DNA from: Rhypophila decipiens
Lineage: Eukaryota > Ascomycota > Sordariomycetes > Sordariales > Naviculisporaceae
Reading direction: 5' to 3'
DNA: 64,000 nt
Assembly: GCA_033297075.1 (NCBI GenBank)
Contig: MU858092.1
Location: forward strand, 62,001 to 126,000
This document shows, piece by piece, positions 1 through 11,825 of this stretch. Both the position numbers and the translations under genes were made by a program. Numbering within the stretch: the first letter of the stretch is position 1; each line of letters begins with the position of its first letter. Under the pieces are notes generated by a model. The model searched no databases, had not been told where the DNA came from, and saw nothing but the letters and a program-made list of their open reading frames with translations.

Positions 1-621
1 GGTGTTTATATAGGTAAGCCCTTCCCCTTCTTTGTCTTTCTTTCTCCTTGTTTTTTATATCATGTAGCGCCGACATTCAGAGAGCGAGCGGATATCTGTG
101 TGGACGATGGCTGAACCAAACTTAACATACCGATATCAACTCTGCTGACTAGCATTTGGACTGGTAATTCTTCAGCGCCTTCTTGGTCATGGGCCAGCAC
201 GACCGGAGACTTATATATCATAGATCCCTGGTGGCGGGCTGAGAGGACTAGTATCGTGCACACCTTGGTCGAGTTCGTTTCGTGCCATGTCATCCCTAGA
301 CATGGCGATGTCTTTGGGCAGCTTTCTGGAGCAGAGCTCGTGCTCAAAGGGACTCTCTTTAAAGTTGGGGAAGATCATTCTCGCAGAATCAGGTACGACC
401 ATGAAGAAGAGGATAGCAGGGGCGAGGATAGTCAAGTTTATTTTCTTCCTTTGCTAGATTGCGTTGCCAAAGAACCGCCCGACTTCAGATATCGAGCGGG
501 GCTTATACTACGGTTGGCTGAAAACCCTGCCGGCGAGCGGCCAAGATATAAGAGAGTCGGGGTCGTGCCCCTTTTACTTCGACATGTGGGCAGGAACTAC
601 CGATTTCTCGACGATGAGTAA
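1..621 (+). pseudogene. HET (heterokaryon incompatibility) domain protein, C-terminal part, probably disrupted
   Basis: The open frame from 115 to 621 encodes the part of a HET-domain protein that follows the HET domain itself. It carries the hallmark APSWSWAS, then DVFGQLSGAELVLKG and GLILRL...GERPRYKRVG, the order seen in fungal HET proteins, and ends in TAA at 619-621. HET proteins act in vegetative incompatibility and nonself-triggered cell death. Just upstream, at about 81-117, the usual YLAGLW motif is present as GYLCGRWLNQT, but in a different frame (first base 81), and the downstream frame has a TGA at 112-114. A donor-like GTAAGC lies at 14 and an acceptor-like TTCAG ends at 80, so an intron may sit there. 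The N-terminal HET domain would lie left of the window. An intron from about 97 to 152 would also join the frames but would delete conserved residues. The family call is fairly sure; the pseudogene call is inference. Confidence 0.62.
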
Positions 622-985
622 TGGGATATACTGGAAAACCTGCACACCAGTGTGGGCAAAGGTGAAGGGGAGTTGATTACAATCATATGATATGGTTCGC
701 GTCATGGGCCTAACACGGCAGGTCTGTGATCGAGGTTTACGAGTATTCTTTTTTCTTTCCTATTCTTTTTCTCCATACCCTTGAGTTAATATATATGGTC
801 AGATTGGACGATGATATGCCTCAGCGCGGTACCCCTGGCAACACGAATAGGTGTTCACAGGTGAACGTGCTGCACCGCAAACAGTCAATAGCGGAGCACC
901 CCCGAGTCCAGTCATGGACATGTAACTGCAGTCTTGTAAATCATCGGTCGCTAGTCCGAAGAAGTCGATTCAATAATCCCAAGGT
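622..985. other. gene-free stretch between convergent genes
   Basis: This holds the 3' flanks of the HET remnant and of the AT-hook gene. It is T-rich around 745-775. I see no gene in it. Confidence 0.5.
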
Positions 986-2530
986 TTACCCGGGCTTACC
1001 CCCTCGCCGAGGACGACCTCGTGGCCGTTTCCCGGCTGCTGCTGCAGCAGTCTCCGTTGCATTTCCATCGACCGCGGCAGCCGCCGCCCTGACTGTAGCA
1101 CTCCTCCCTTTCTTTCCCGAGGAAGCAGCCGGCTTTTTAATACCGCCGTCTTGCGTCTTCCGCGGTCGACCCCTTTTCTTAGGGCCGTCGGCGACCGAGG
1201 GTGCATTGCGTGCAGCTGGAGGCCCTCTCGGTCTGCGAGTCCGCGTTTCCTTAGGGGCGGTCACCGGTGAAGGTTTGGTATTCCTTGCGGCTGTCCTTGT
1301 GCTGCGCCGTGGTGTAGCCGCAAGCTCTGCCTGCTGGGACCGTTTGCGTGGACGTCCACGGCGACGTGGCGGCGAACTGGGGGGCTGCTCCTCCACCTCC
1401 TGCAACAAAAGTTGGTCTTCAGGTTCAGCTGCAGCCCCCAAGCGGGCGTCCTCAGGGGCATCAACAGGCTTAAATACACCGCCGAAAAGATTCCATTTTG
1501 GCGGCGAGTCCCTTTGAGGGGGCAGTTTTGGTGGTGAATTGGGACCAATGGCTTCGAGAGCGTCTGCCTCGGAGGGCGTAAAGTCTAGGTCATCTGTGTT
1601 CAAGGGCGTCAGGTCTTCTTCGGGCTCCGGTGAAGGGCCCTCGTGAGGCCATTTCCACCCAGGTCTCCAGTGGCCTCTTTCTTTCCACCACTTGACTACC
1701 TGATCGTCTCCGTCTGGGTTCGGGCGTCCCCTTTGTTCTACCGGGATGCGATCTTCTCTCTCCATAAATTCAAACTTTTCGACCTCCCAGATGAACCAAG
1801 GCCTGGATATAATGAACGACTCGGCCTCAGAGGCGGAAGAATCGTCCCGCAGGTGCGAGCGCGGAGGAGGCGGGGCGCACTCGCCGTACCCGAGGTTCCT
1901 CCGGAGCTGTACCGCCCGGCTGATCGGGTGCCGCGGGTCTGAAGAAGGCGGATCGGCGGTAGACTGCCACTTCCACTTCCAGGTCCTGACGTTGTCGTTG
2001 GGCTGTCTATTGACCCGGCCAGGAACCCCCCAGTCAGGGTTCCAGATACCGAGGCGCTGCCATCGCTTCCTGATATTCCGCCGGATAATGACATCGCGTC
2101 TCTGGTAACCCTTTGGGAATTTCAAGAGATCATGGGCGTGTGCGTTGATATTTGCGGAGCTGTAGAACCTGTCCAACAGGTCGTGTTCCTGCTTCACCTC
2201 GACAATATAGCGGCCGCCAGGAGTGTAGATGCCGATTCCATCTAGCGTTGACACGAGACTTCGAATTTCGTTATCGTTCAAAGGTTTGCAAAGAAGATCC
2301 CTGAATTGTTCTAGTACTACCTCTTGAGCCCGAGCTAGAACTGGGTGGTGCAGTGCTTCTTCGGATTCGGATTCGCTCGAGGACGCGTAAGGCGGCGGGT
2401 CATCGCGCTCGAACCGGTGGTTCAAGGAATTGTCGAGGCGGTTCGGGTTGGTGGCCAGCTGCTCGAGAGTTGGCAACGCCCGCGTCGTTATTGCGTTCTG
2501 GAGCTGCGACAGACCAAAAGATTGCGGCAT
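986..2530 (-). CDS. AT-hook DNA-binding protein, fungal, function unknown (514 aa)
   Basis: This is a single-exon frame from ATG at 2530. The last third is Pro/Lys/Arg/Ala-rich and holds three AT-hook cores of the GRPR type (RRRGRPRKR, KKRGRPRK, RPRGRPRR near the stop), which bind the minor groove of AT-rich DNA, so a nuclear, chromatin-associated role is likely. The N-terminal half is not one I recognise. It contains two similar tryptophan-rich stretches, around residues 165-180 (RWQRLGIWNPDWGVPG) and 305-325 (KWWKERGHWRPGWKW), which suggests a duplicated small fold. Acidic, Ser-rich linkers separate the parts. High GC, clear codon bias and a long frame support it as real. No partner can be inferred from its neighbours. 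Confidence 0.8.
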   Translation of the reverse strand: MPQSFGLSQLQNAITTRALPTLEQLATNPNRLDNSLNHRFERDDPPPYASSSESESEEALHHPVLARAQEVVLEQFRDLLCKPLNDNEIRSLVSTLDGIGIYTPGGRYIVEVKQEHDLLDRFYSSANINAHAHDLLKFPKGYQRRDVIIRRNIRKRWQRLGIWNPDWGVPGRVNRQPNDNVRTWKWKWQSTADPPSSDPRHPISRAVQLRRNLGYGECAPPPPRSHLRDDSSASEAESFIISRPWFIWEVEKFEFMEREDRIPVEQRGRPNPDGDDQVVKWWKERGHWRPGWKWPHEGPSPEPEEDLTPLNTDDLDFTPSEADALEAIGPNSPPKLPPQRDSPPKWNLFGGVFKPVDAPEDARLGAAAEPEDQLLLQEVEEQPPSSPPRRRGRPRKRSQQAELAATPRRSTRTAARNTKPSPVTAPKETRTRRPRGPPAARNAPSVADGPKKRGRPRKTQDGGIKKPAASSGKKGRSATVRAAAAAVDGNATETAAAAAGKRPRGRPRRGGKPG

Positions 2531-3223
2531 GGTCGTCGAGGTGCAGTCTCGTTCAAGGCCGAGAGGAGTTTGACTGTGAGGGTACTTGTAGGCTGATGAT
2601 GTGGATGTTGGCGGTGGTTTGGGTGCTCAAGGGCGGCTCCTTGCGGCTACGTACAAAGAGAAGAATGGACAGGAGAAGAGGTCCTCAATATCTGCGTTCA
2701 TTACGATGGAACGGGGGCATAGGACCCAAGGATAAATGTGAATTGACAATCTTCCCTCTCATTGTCCGATGTACACAGATGCGCTCACTCGCGGACATGT
2801 ATCAACCAACCACTACAGCAGCAAACATGTTTGTTCTTTTATTACTTATATTGTCCTAGCGTTGGTATCTGGCGCCACTGTTGGTTTCCCTTTCCCCTCC
2901 CCCCAAACAATCTCGAAGCAAACATGATTACCAGGGGATCTTGTCCTCGATGGCCCATCCTCAACAATAATTCGGACACTCATTGTCGTCAGCATCTTTG
3001 GTGTTCATGTGTCAGGCGAGTATGGGAATATGCCTCCTCCTCTGGTCTTGAGGTTAAGAGAGAATATGTCTTTGTATCTTTAAGCATCTCATACTCACAA
3101 GAGTCTCATTGACATTGTAATGGGGACGTGTTGCCCGTATAAAGAGAACCCGAGTGCGGTAGGCGTCATCTGGATCCACAAGCAGTGCCCTATTCATAAC
3201 GCAGCCTACCTCAGTCAGTAAGC
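2531..3223. other. intergenic: 5' flank of AT-hook gene and 5S upstream region
   Basis: This holds the upstream region of the AT-hook gene and, at its right end, the short 5' flank of the 5S rRNA gene, with an AT-rich TATTCATA about 30 bases before the 5S start. I see no other gene. Confidence 0.5.
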
Positions 3224-3342
3224 ACATACGGCCATAGATAGTGGAAAACTCGGGATCCCGTCTGCTCTCCTCTTGATAAGCCACTAATTGCCAGACTAGT
3301 AGTTGGGTGGGTGACCACCAGCGAATCCCTGGTGCTGTATGT
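3224..3342 (+). rRNA. 5S ribosomal RNA
   Basis: The 119-base sequence starts with ACATACGGCC and ends with GGTGCTGTATGT, which pair as helix I. It contains the fungal 5S core GGAAAACTCGGGATCCCGTC and the C-box region AGTAGTTGGGTGGGTGACCA, closely resembling Neurospora 5S. Helix III is intact (TAGTGG pairs with CCACTA). A run of seven T at about 3351 follows and would serve as the RNA polymerase III terminator. Dispersed single 5S genes, not linked to the rDNA array, are usual in Sordariomycetes. Conserved pairing and a terminator argue for a working gene rather than a relic. Confidence 0.93.
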
Positions 3343-3931
3343 TTTGTTCCTTTTTTTCTCTATCTATCCTATTTGGCTGGTATTGTGTTGGTGTTGGCGG
3401 TGCTGGTAATTCACCCCTCTTGGTTGTCTGCTTTGTTGGTTTGGTGCAGATACTTTAGCTATTATGGTCTGTGACGAATGTCAAGTGGCTCATTGGCTTT
3501 TTAGGTTCAGAATCAACAAAACGTAAAGACATGGCATACATGGTGAATTTCATCTGCCAGGCATTTGAGCGTGTGTATCAGGCAACAGAAGACGAGAAGT
3601 AATGGTAAATATCGAATTAGATGCTCGCCCCCCTTTAAATGATCCAAACCCAATGCAAGCCGTACGTACGTGTGTACTATGTACATGATTTAACCCAAGG
3701 TATATCCAACCAGATATGCAAGAAAGAATGAAATGTATCAAGCGTGAAAATGAAAAGGCCAAAAAACCACCACCACCAAGAATGCGAGTTTCCTATGCAA
3801 GCAAGAGAAAAGAAAAGAAAAGAAAAAGTCCAAGCACTAACCCCCTCTTCAACATACTTATCAACCAAAATGGTTAGACCATTTCCGAGTCGAAGTCTGT
3901 CTCTTTACAAGACATCAGTCAACTGAAAAAC
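3343..3931. other. intergenic: 3' flanks of 5S and MFS genes
   Basis: This contains the Pol III terminator T-run at about 3351 and then the presumed 3' UTR of the minus-strand MFS gene. It is A- and T-rich in patches. No gene is seen. Confidence 0.5.
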
Positions 3932-6082
3932 TCAATGGAGATCCTTCTCATCCTTCTCCTTCCCCTCAGGACCAGTCGAGCTCCCCTCCATGGTACTATC
4001 ATTATCACTGCCCACCTGTCCCTTCTCCTCATTCTTCTTCTCCTGTCCCTCCTTCTCCGCCCCCCCAGTATGAGTAATACTCTTGACCAAGTCCAAAATC
4101 CCATGTCCCTGCTGCTGCCCTCCCTGCGTCTGACTCTTGATCGTCTCGAGCCTAACAATCTCCTCCATAGCCTCCTCGGGCCCAATGACCCTGTGCTCCC
4201 TCCTCATGCGTTCCAAGACCAACGCAGCCTCAGCAGCATACTTGCACTTCATCCTTATCCGCGCGCCAAACTTCCAAAACAGAAAAGGAAACGGCACACA
4301 CGCGAGTGCCAAAAACGCAGGGACGGACGATGCCCAGTGCAGCCCGAGATTCTCATACATGTTCATGGTAAACAGGGGGAACGCCGCGCCGAAGAGTGAT
4401 CGGAGGACAGCATTCGCCGCCAAGACAGATGCTGCAAAGACGGTATAGCTGTCTAGCAGGTACCCGAGCAACGACAGAAAGACCATGACCAGCCCGGCTG
4501 CGAAAAAAGACGACGCGATGATGGGCACGATCCAGTGGATGCTCGCGCCGTTTGTCCACGCAAACCAGAATAACCCCACCGGTAGGAGGATAGATCCTAC
4601 CAGCGCAGGGACAAGGCGAGCCTCGGGGGGCGCATTTCCATCCGGAGACTTTGCGGCGATGGCGACATAGCGCTTGTTGTCGATCGTAGCGTAGGCAACA
4701 CCAACCATCATACCCACTGCCACACCTATAAATGCAAGTCCTCCGATGCCGGGTGACCACCCCCTGCCCTGCTGGAATACGATCGGAAAGGCGGCAAACA
4801 TCAGATACAACGTGCCGTAGACGATGGCGATGTAGATGGATGACATGAAGACAATCGGCTCCCTGAAAAGCAAAATCCACGGTCTTGAAAGGGCCGTCCG
4901 GATTTGCTGCCATTTTGTGGAGGTGTTGTTCATGTCCATCTTGGAGATGTAGACTTTTCCGGTCAGGGCAGAGAGTTTGGCTGCGCGACGGCGGAGGATC
5001 ACGGGCGCGTAGGTCTCTGGGACGAATAAGGAGCAGATTATCCAGAGGACTCCGGTAAAGATTGCCATGAGGCCTTCGATCCAGACCCAGCCTTCGGATT
5101 CGCCTAGGAAGCCGCCTGCTATTGGGCCGATGGCGGGTCCGAGGAAAGGGGCGATTGAGAATATGCCGCCTGCTGGGCCGCGTTCTGGGAGGAGGTTAGG
5201 AAATGGGTTGATTTTGGGGGATGGGGGAGGAGGGCTTACCGTTGGCGAGGAAAATATCAGCGATTACACCGCCCGAGTTGGTCAAGGGAGAGGAACCAAA
5301 GGCACCGGCAAAGAAGCGGAGGATGATGAGCGTCTCGATGTTTTTGGATCCTGTGGCGCCGGCGTTGAAAACCGTCAGGGCCATGTAGGTGATGAAGAAG
5401 ATTATTTGCCTGCCGTAAAATTCTGTTCAGGGTATTTGTTAGCAACCATATCTTGTTTTTTTCTGGGTCACTTGGGTGTTCTTCGTAACTGTTATTGTGT
5501 TTTGCTGTATGGAAATGGCCAATGCAAGATAGTGGTACAGAGACGACATATCATGTCATAAAAAAAGGGGTCAAAACAAGAGAGAACAAACATACCACTC
5601 AACGGCGCCCAAAGCAACGGACCAACGGCAAAACCAAACACAAACAACGAGACACCACAAATAGCCACCGTCGTGCCAACATCGAAACTCTTAATCACCG
5701 ACATAATACCGCCCGAGTAAGCGGTACTCACAAAGGCCACGGCCAGAGTAGCCATCGCCTGGAGGCAGGTGATGGTCCATTTCCGCCATTGTTCGTACTG
5801 CAACGGGTTTCGCTGGTCGAACCCGGGCAAGAAGTCGATGATATAGGGCGACTCGGGCGTTCCTTGACCCGGGTAGGGATGTGTGAGCACGTCGTCGTCG
5901 ATTCCGGCCATGTCGAAGACCAAGGAGAGGGTCTTTACCGGTTTCGTGGGGTATGAGAGTCTTTGCTGGGAGGAGCTTGCTGGCTTGGGCGGTGCCGCAT
6001 GTTGCTGCTGGTTGCCGGCTTCGAGGTCATAATGTGACGAGGCAGACGACGATGATGTCCCCGGTGGTGCGGAGGACGCCAT
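3932..6082 (-). CDS. MFS drug/polyamine-type transporter, DHA1 family (640 aa, three exons)
   Basis: Exons 6082-5596, 5422-5240 and 5184-3932 join to 1,923 nt. The introns have GTATGT and GTAAGC donors. The protein is an integral plasma-membrane exporter of the major facilitator superfamily, proton-antiport DHA1 group. After a polar N-terminus of about 110 residues the first membrane segments appear; motif A reads PLSEFYGRQ and is rebuilt exactly across intron 1; motif C reads [15 protein letters not shown] near the start of exon 3, rebuilt across intron 2 as ERGPAGG. The 12-segment layout continues to a long charged cytosolic tail rich in Glu, Lys and Gly. Substrates in this group include polyamines, fungicides and other toxic compounds; the substrate here is not deducible. 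A long upstream region (6083-8828) suggests its own regulation. Confidence 0.9.
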
Positions 6083-8828
6083 CTTGTCTGGTCTTGATCT
6101 GTTCTTTGTCCCAGTCCGTGTGTGGTTTTGGATATGATCTTGGTAGATGTTGCCGAGAGGAACCGACCAAGAAGCAAAGTGGATGAGCGAGTGTATTAAG
6201 TTGTGTCTAAGCTTGCCAAGATGACGGTGGCTTGAAGGCTTTATATCGCACGAGGGGTAGGAGGAGGTCGACGACGCCCAGACGGTATTACAAATCCGGT
6301 ATGGCTTGGACGAGAGGGGAAAGAGTAGTAGGGGAAGCCCGTTTCAAGAAGAGAAATCCCAAGAAGATAAAGAAGCACAACGAGTGACAGTGGTAATCTT
6401 GCAGTAGTGTGTATGTGGATGCAATCTCTAAACGTGGGCCTAGTAGTGTAGCTATATGCAGGCAGGCCAGGAGCTTGATGAAAAGGACGATGACGACTAG
6501 GAGAGAGAGAGAATGAGTGATCGGTATATCGGCGCACGATGATGAATATCAACCTCCGCTTGGAAGTTCCTGGAACAGACGAGTGACTACCACCTCACGA
6601 ACAGGAGAAGGCAGAAAGAAGAAAAGAACGAAAAACAAACAAGAACTGGAAATAAAGACGATAGAGACGAATTTGACAAGCCAAAAGACCCCATCCTGGC
6701 AAGATGCGGCCCGCATGGCAGGGTGGAAGAGATAGCCAGATCCAGATATGGATACCCAATCTAGTGTAGTGACCGGGAGGCGTAGGAGTCGTATCCACAA
6801 GGCACGCCCCCTATCCAGATCTCGTGGTAACGATGGGGCTACCGAACAGAGCCGGGATCCGGAGGGATTCTAAAAATGTTGGGCCCGGTCGGAGCTTATA
6901 AACTCCGTGAGGCATCGCGAATTGTTATCACGACACCAAGTACGAAGACAATAAACCGGAGCAGGTTTACTTGGAATCTTGGATCCCAAACCATCGTCTG
7001 TTCCGTTGCCACTCCTACGGGTCCGAGTTGACGCCCAGGATGTTGAGTAGGTACCAGGGCAGACTTCATGGCCAGTGACAGGCATGAATAAAAATAAAGA
7101 AACAGAAAAAAATTGAAATGAGAAGAGGACCCAGCTTTTCGAGGTCCCATTCCGGTAGAGTGAAAACCCACCAAACTGTCAGTTTTCGCCGAGGCAAACC
7201 GCCAAGACCCAGTTTTCATGCCCACCCACTTCCAAACGCTTGTTTTTTTTCTTCTCCTTGTCTTGCCGAGCTTTTTGTCCGTCTTGGTTTGCTTGGATTT
7301 TGCGGGATGGGTTGGGCATGTCAAGATGGCTGAATCTTTATTTCAGTGTATAGGAAACAGCGAATAAGACCACTTGGCGAACTGGTCTGCTCATGGCTGT
7401 TCATGGGGCTCCATAAAACGTTGCACCATCTGGAATTCTCGATGCTGTGTACAGAGTGATTCCACATGGTCACCAGCGCGGGTGCTTCGAAAAGGACTCT
7501 GCTCAACGACTCGGCCTCGTATTGGCTGCGGCCAAGTTTGGGTTTTGTTGTCCGGGCGGTGATGGCTGTGCTCCGTCCGCCGACCTGCACGCCATCCCGG
7601 AGCCGGGACTCGGAATTAAGACTTGGTGGCACCTGAACCATCGGTTACGAGATCCGTATTTCGTACCTAAGGCGGCGTTTGAGGCGTTTTTGGGATTCCA
7701 GGTATTGGCTTACCAGTGCATCGGCATATCTGTCAGCCTCTCGGATTTGTCATTGAGAGTCTCGCTCCCAAATCAAGAAAAAATCCGCCGCCTCATCACT
7801 CCCGTTGGTGACAAGTCCTTCGCCCCGTCCAGCCGTTGTCGTGGAAAAGACGAGGTTCGTCCCCCGTCCTGCTCGGGAATTACCCTCCAAGGAACAGGCA
7901 GGGATCAACCCCTGCACAGAGCCGCTAGTTTAGCCCCCGCCCGTGACGAGGGCCGCACGTCACTCTGAGTTTCCTCGGTCACACTTGCAGCTTCGCTGCT
8001 GGAAATGGTTACGCCTCGGCATGAAATTCTGACATCCTTACAAGTGGAGACGACGTTAACCAATCCCTTGGGAGATTTTCTCGCAACAACCTCGGCTCAT
8101 GATGTCTTGGCATCTTGAATTTTGGTGTTCATGAGTCGAACAAAATCCTCGCCCCTTTTTCTCAACGGATTTCAAATTTCGTTCCAGGATTCAACGTTCA
8201 TGCAGCAAAAAGCGAGAGCGAGAAAGGAACCAAACCACCCTAGAAGAAACAGCAAGAGTCTTCGAACGTCATGGAAGGATACTGTGCATGGGAGGAAAGT
8301 GAAACAAGTGGACTGGTCACTTGACACTGCGAAACAAAACGCTCTGCTTGCATGTGCGCGGTGCATTCTAGCGCTGGTCGAAGAAAGAGACTCGGGGAGA
8401 GCCCCACGCCAAGCCAGAGGTCATACGGCATTCGGGATTTGTGGTGCTCACACCTTCCGGCCGTCGAGCAAGAGTCGGGGGGATAGGAGTTCCGTTTGCG
8501 CCGATCAGGAGATTCGTCGTCGTTGACACATTTTGATCCATCTGCCCATCTTTGATGACATGTTTGACTCTTAGTCAGCATATGAATACCTACCTTATGG
8601 TATGCCATGCAAACTGAGCAGTAAAAAAAAGCAAAAAAAAAGTTAAAATGATCATTGCTAAAAGACTGCTCGCTTGCTCTCGCCAAAACAAAGCAGGTAT
8701 CTAGAAGAAGAGAAAAAACAAACCCAACCAGAATGAAGTTATAAATGGCCCCTTGCGGGAATCTGACCCCAACGAAGAATGTCAACAAACCCCTGAATCA
8801 TAATAGCAACAGTACACAGGTCCCCTCG
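6083..8828. other. 2.7-kb gene-free stretch
   Basis: This is the upstream region of the MFS gene and the 3' flank of the GPI-protein gene. Several open frames up to about 180 codons occur on both strands, but none shows a recognisable motif, protein-like composition or splice context. I see no RNA gene. Confidence 0.4.
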
Positions 8829-10853
8829 TCACCACAACCAAACCCCAACAAACCCAATAACAACTGAAAGCATGCCCAAACCGCCACCAGTACCCCTCAT
8901 CAACCCATTCGCTCCAGCAGTAACCACACTCGTCGAAGCCAGCGGCACAGAAGTTGACGGCTGAAGAACAGGATACTCCGTCGGCACTGGCACACTCTCA
9001 CTCGGCGGCACATAGCTGCCCGTGCTCGTGACAGTGATAATCTCGCTCGGCGCAAGTGTACTAAACCCCAGAATCGTGGTAATCGACGATCCATTCGGGA
9101 ACAAATATGCATTTGTCGGGATAGCAGGGTACGTGCTGGTCGGTGGTGCAGCAGTTGCTCCTGGTGGTGTGTATGTGAATGTCGAGGTTATGGGTGTTGG
9201 GCAGGGCTGGAGGATTATCACGTCCTTTGTTATATTGATGATTGTTGGGCTGGCGGCGGCCGCCTCGCTGGTGCAGGTCCCAGTGCTGGTGGTGGGTTTG
9301 GCATCTGGGGTTGGGACAGCGGGATCGGTGGGATAGACCTCGACGGTCTTGGTGACTGTTACCTGGTGCTGTAGGGAGGTAGGGCAGTTGGGGACTGCGA
9401 CGGCGCAGCTGGTTAGGATGTAGGTGGCTGTTGAGTAACTCCCGCCATTATTAGGGGCAGAAACCGACGAAGCAGAGATGGCTCCGCCGGTGCTGTAAAT
9501 CGGATAAGTAGACGAGTTGCCTGCTGGGTAGATAGGGACAGACGAAGGGACTGAGGCTGTCGGTGAGCTGGTGATAATTGGATCGGCGACGGAAGAAGAC
9601 GGCGCCCCGGTCTCGACCGCACCGCCGGAGCCACCGCTCTCGAAGTAACTCCCCGGGTAGCCGTAGCTGATACCACTTCCGACAGCAGCGGGTGAGACAG
9701 CAACCCCAGAGCTCGACAAAAGCCCAGCCGGTGCAGTAGTAGCCGTGATAACCGCCCCATCACCATCACTGCCCCCTCCAGCGCCCCCAGTCGGCGGCGG
9801 CGCGATCTCCCCCCAACAAGTCGTCATAGTCGGCGCCGACAACAAGGTAGTAGAAACAGTCGGCACGACCCCAAAAGTCTTGTAATCAATCACAACCCCA
9901 AACCGCGCAAAAGCACCGACATTCAAATCCCACCACTGCGTCGCCTGCAGAGCACAAGTCGGCGTGCTCTCCAACACAGCCACATACTCGATAAGATTCG
10001 CATAGATGCCGACCTCTGCAGTAGCCGACAAGCCCATGCCATCGAGCCCCAGCTCAGCTCCACACTGCACCCTCAGCCGTAGATCCGCTTTGAAGGTGGC
10101 CTTGCCCTTTCGCACAGTCACGGGTAAACTCTTGCTTTTGAGTCCGTCAAACAGACTGTCCGTGACGTCTCCGCCTAGGATGCTCGTCTCCAGGTAAGAC
10201 CCTTCCTCAACAGCGACATAAAAGCCTCCAGAGAGATCAACTTCGGCTGTCAAGGCAAAAACCAGATCAACATAAAACACCAGTCCGACAGAGATACCAG
10301 GGAACCCCAGGCCCAAAGGAGATTGAGAGGTAAACAAGTTGAGTGCATAAGCCGCGCCGGCGGAAATGTCGACATCGATATCGACGTAGGCTTCTACCCC
10401 GTGGAAGTCCAATCGTACCGTAGGATCGATCAGGTCTTCGGCGAGTTTGGCGCTGACTGTGCCTTTGGTGTAGCATTCTTTGCAGAGGACCGAGAGAGAC
10501 ACGCTGTCTGTCACGCCCAGGCCTGCGTCGGAGTTTATCCAGGATCTGTTTTTTCAAAAGAGGCTGGTTAGTTATATGCGGCATGATATGTTGTGGGGAA
10601 GGGAGACGTACCCAGCAAAAAGAAGCTCGTTATTCCAGCTCTTCTCCAGGCTGAAATCTGCTTCGAGCCGTTTCTCGAGGTGAGGCTGGTGCGCGAGTTC
10701 CAGGGCCTCGACGAAGATGAGATCGTGCTGGGGGTTCTTGGTTACGTGGAGGTCGACTGGTGTCGGTGAGGCAGAGGCCAGGGACGAGAAGAGAGAAATA
10801 ATGGCAGCCAAAACTACTACTCCAGCACTGCTGGAGCTCTTTGAGAACAGCAT
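8829..10853 (-). CDS. secreted Ser/Thr-rich, probably GPI-anchored cell-surface protein (652 aa)
   Basis: Exons 10853-10612 and 10545-8829 join to 1,959 nt; the donor is GTACGT and the acceptor CAG. ATG at 10853 opens a signal peptide (hydrophobic AGVVVLAAIISLFSSLASA, residues about 9-28). Residues about 80-300 form a compact, Gly-rich, beta-rich domain with Cys pairs (LCKECYTKG, RVQCGAELG, PTCALQATQWW, TTCWGE). Residues 310-620 are a Ser/Thr/Pro-rich stalk of the kind that is heavily O-glycosylated. The C-terminus ends in a hydrophobic tail (GLGMLSVVIGFVGVWLW) after small residues, as in GPI-anchored wall proteins. It therefore acts at the cell surface; no enzymatic motif is visible. A broken partial copy lies upstream at 11826-12300. 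Confidence 0.82.
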
Positions 10854-11825
10854 TGTTGTATAAACGAGAGTTGAAAGAGTGGATGCAAAAAAAGCAAGGA
10901 AACAAACAGTAAGGAGTGGATGCTAGAAATATCTAGCTGAAGCTGGTATCATGCGACTTGAAGAAACGCAAGTGGAAAAGGAAAGAAAAAGAGAAAGAAA
11001 GCTCTGGGTTGGTGATGGTATTAGAGACAAAAGACTCCATGCTGTAGACCCCTACCTAGTTGGGGCATGTCTTGATGAAGGGGCAACCAGATGAGGATAG
11101 TGACAGCAGACGAATCAGCCTCCATCATTCTCGTCTAATTCAACGAGGGGCCTGGCCAACGAGAATGAGAACTTCAGCTCTTGATCATCTAGTCACTTGA
11201 CTGGCCTGGCCAGCTGTCCGACCAGAATTTGCCGGAGAGAAAGAGCATGGGTCTCGGTACGCATAAGAACCTCTCTGGTCATGAAGGTCATATCAGCTAT
11301 GTTTGTAGGACTCTCAAAGAAGAAAATAAAACATGTAACAGCCTCGCCGTTGAATAAGCCGTCCCCAAGCCTCCGAGTGGTCGGCCAACTAGCCAGTCAG
11401 GTTATGAATTGGCACCCATAATGTTCTTGATAACTTCCCCGTCGGCTAACCAGGCTGCCAAACAACTACTCCGAATAATGAGATCCTCCGAGATGGGAGT
11501 GCATGCAGGGCCTGCAAAGTGGCCATCGCACAACGGCGAACCAGCTTTCTCGGTTGATATTTGCCGACATGAAAGCATGAGAATGTTCCAATATGGCACG
11601 TGTGTGGTTCTCTGCGTGTGTGGTGTATGGGTTAATTCGAGGGACTGAGAAGCCGGCGAATCAGGGCTTGTAGATGCCCAGAGTGCTGCCGGTGTGGTGT
11701 TTCATGTTTCAGTGAGAATACATAGGGGAAGGAGCCGAATTTTGTGGGGGTGGCTTTGGAGCGTCTGATTGGCCAGCTGCTGATCAAAGGGGAATGATTG
11801 ATTGGTCGAGACTGTAACAGTGTTG
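10854..11825. other. intergenic: upstream region of the GPI-protein gene
   Basis: This is the promoter side of the minus-strand GPI-protein gene. It holds purine-rich tracts around 10975-11005. Nothing else is recognised. Confidence 0.4.

Noticed and set aside
7447..7968. 173-codon open frame on the plus strand
   Set aside because: No recognisable domain, and composition is like translated noncoding GC-rich DNA.
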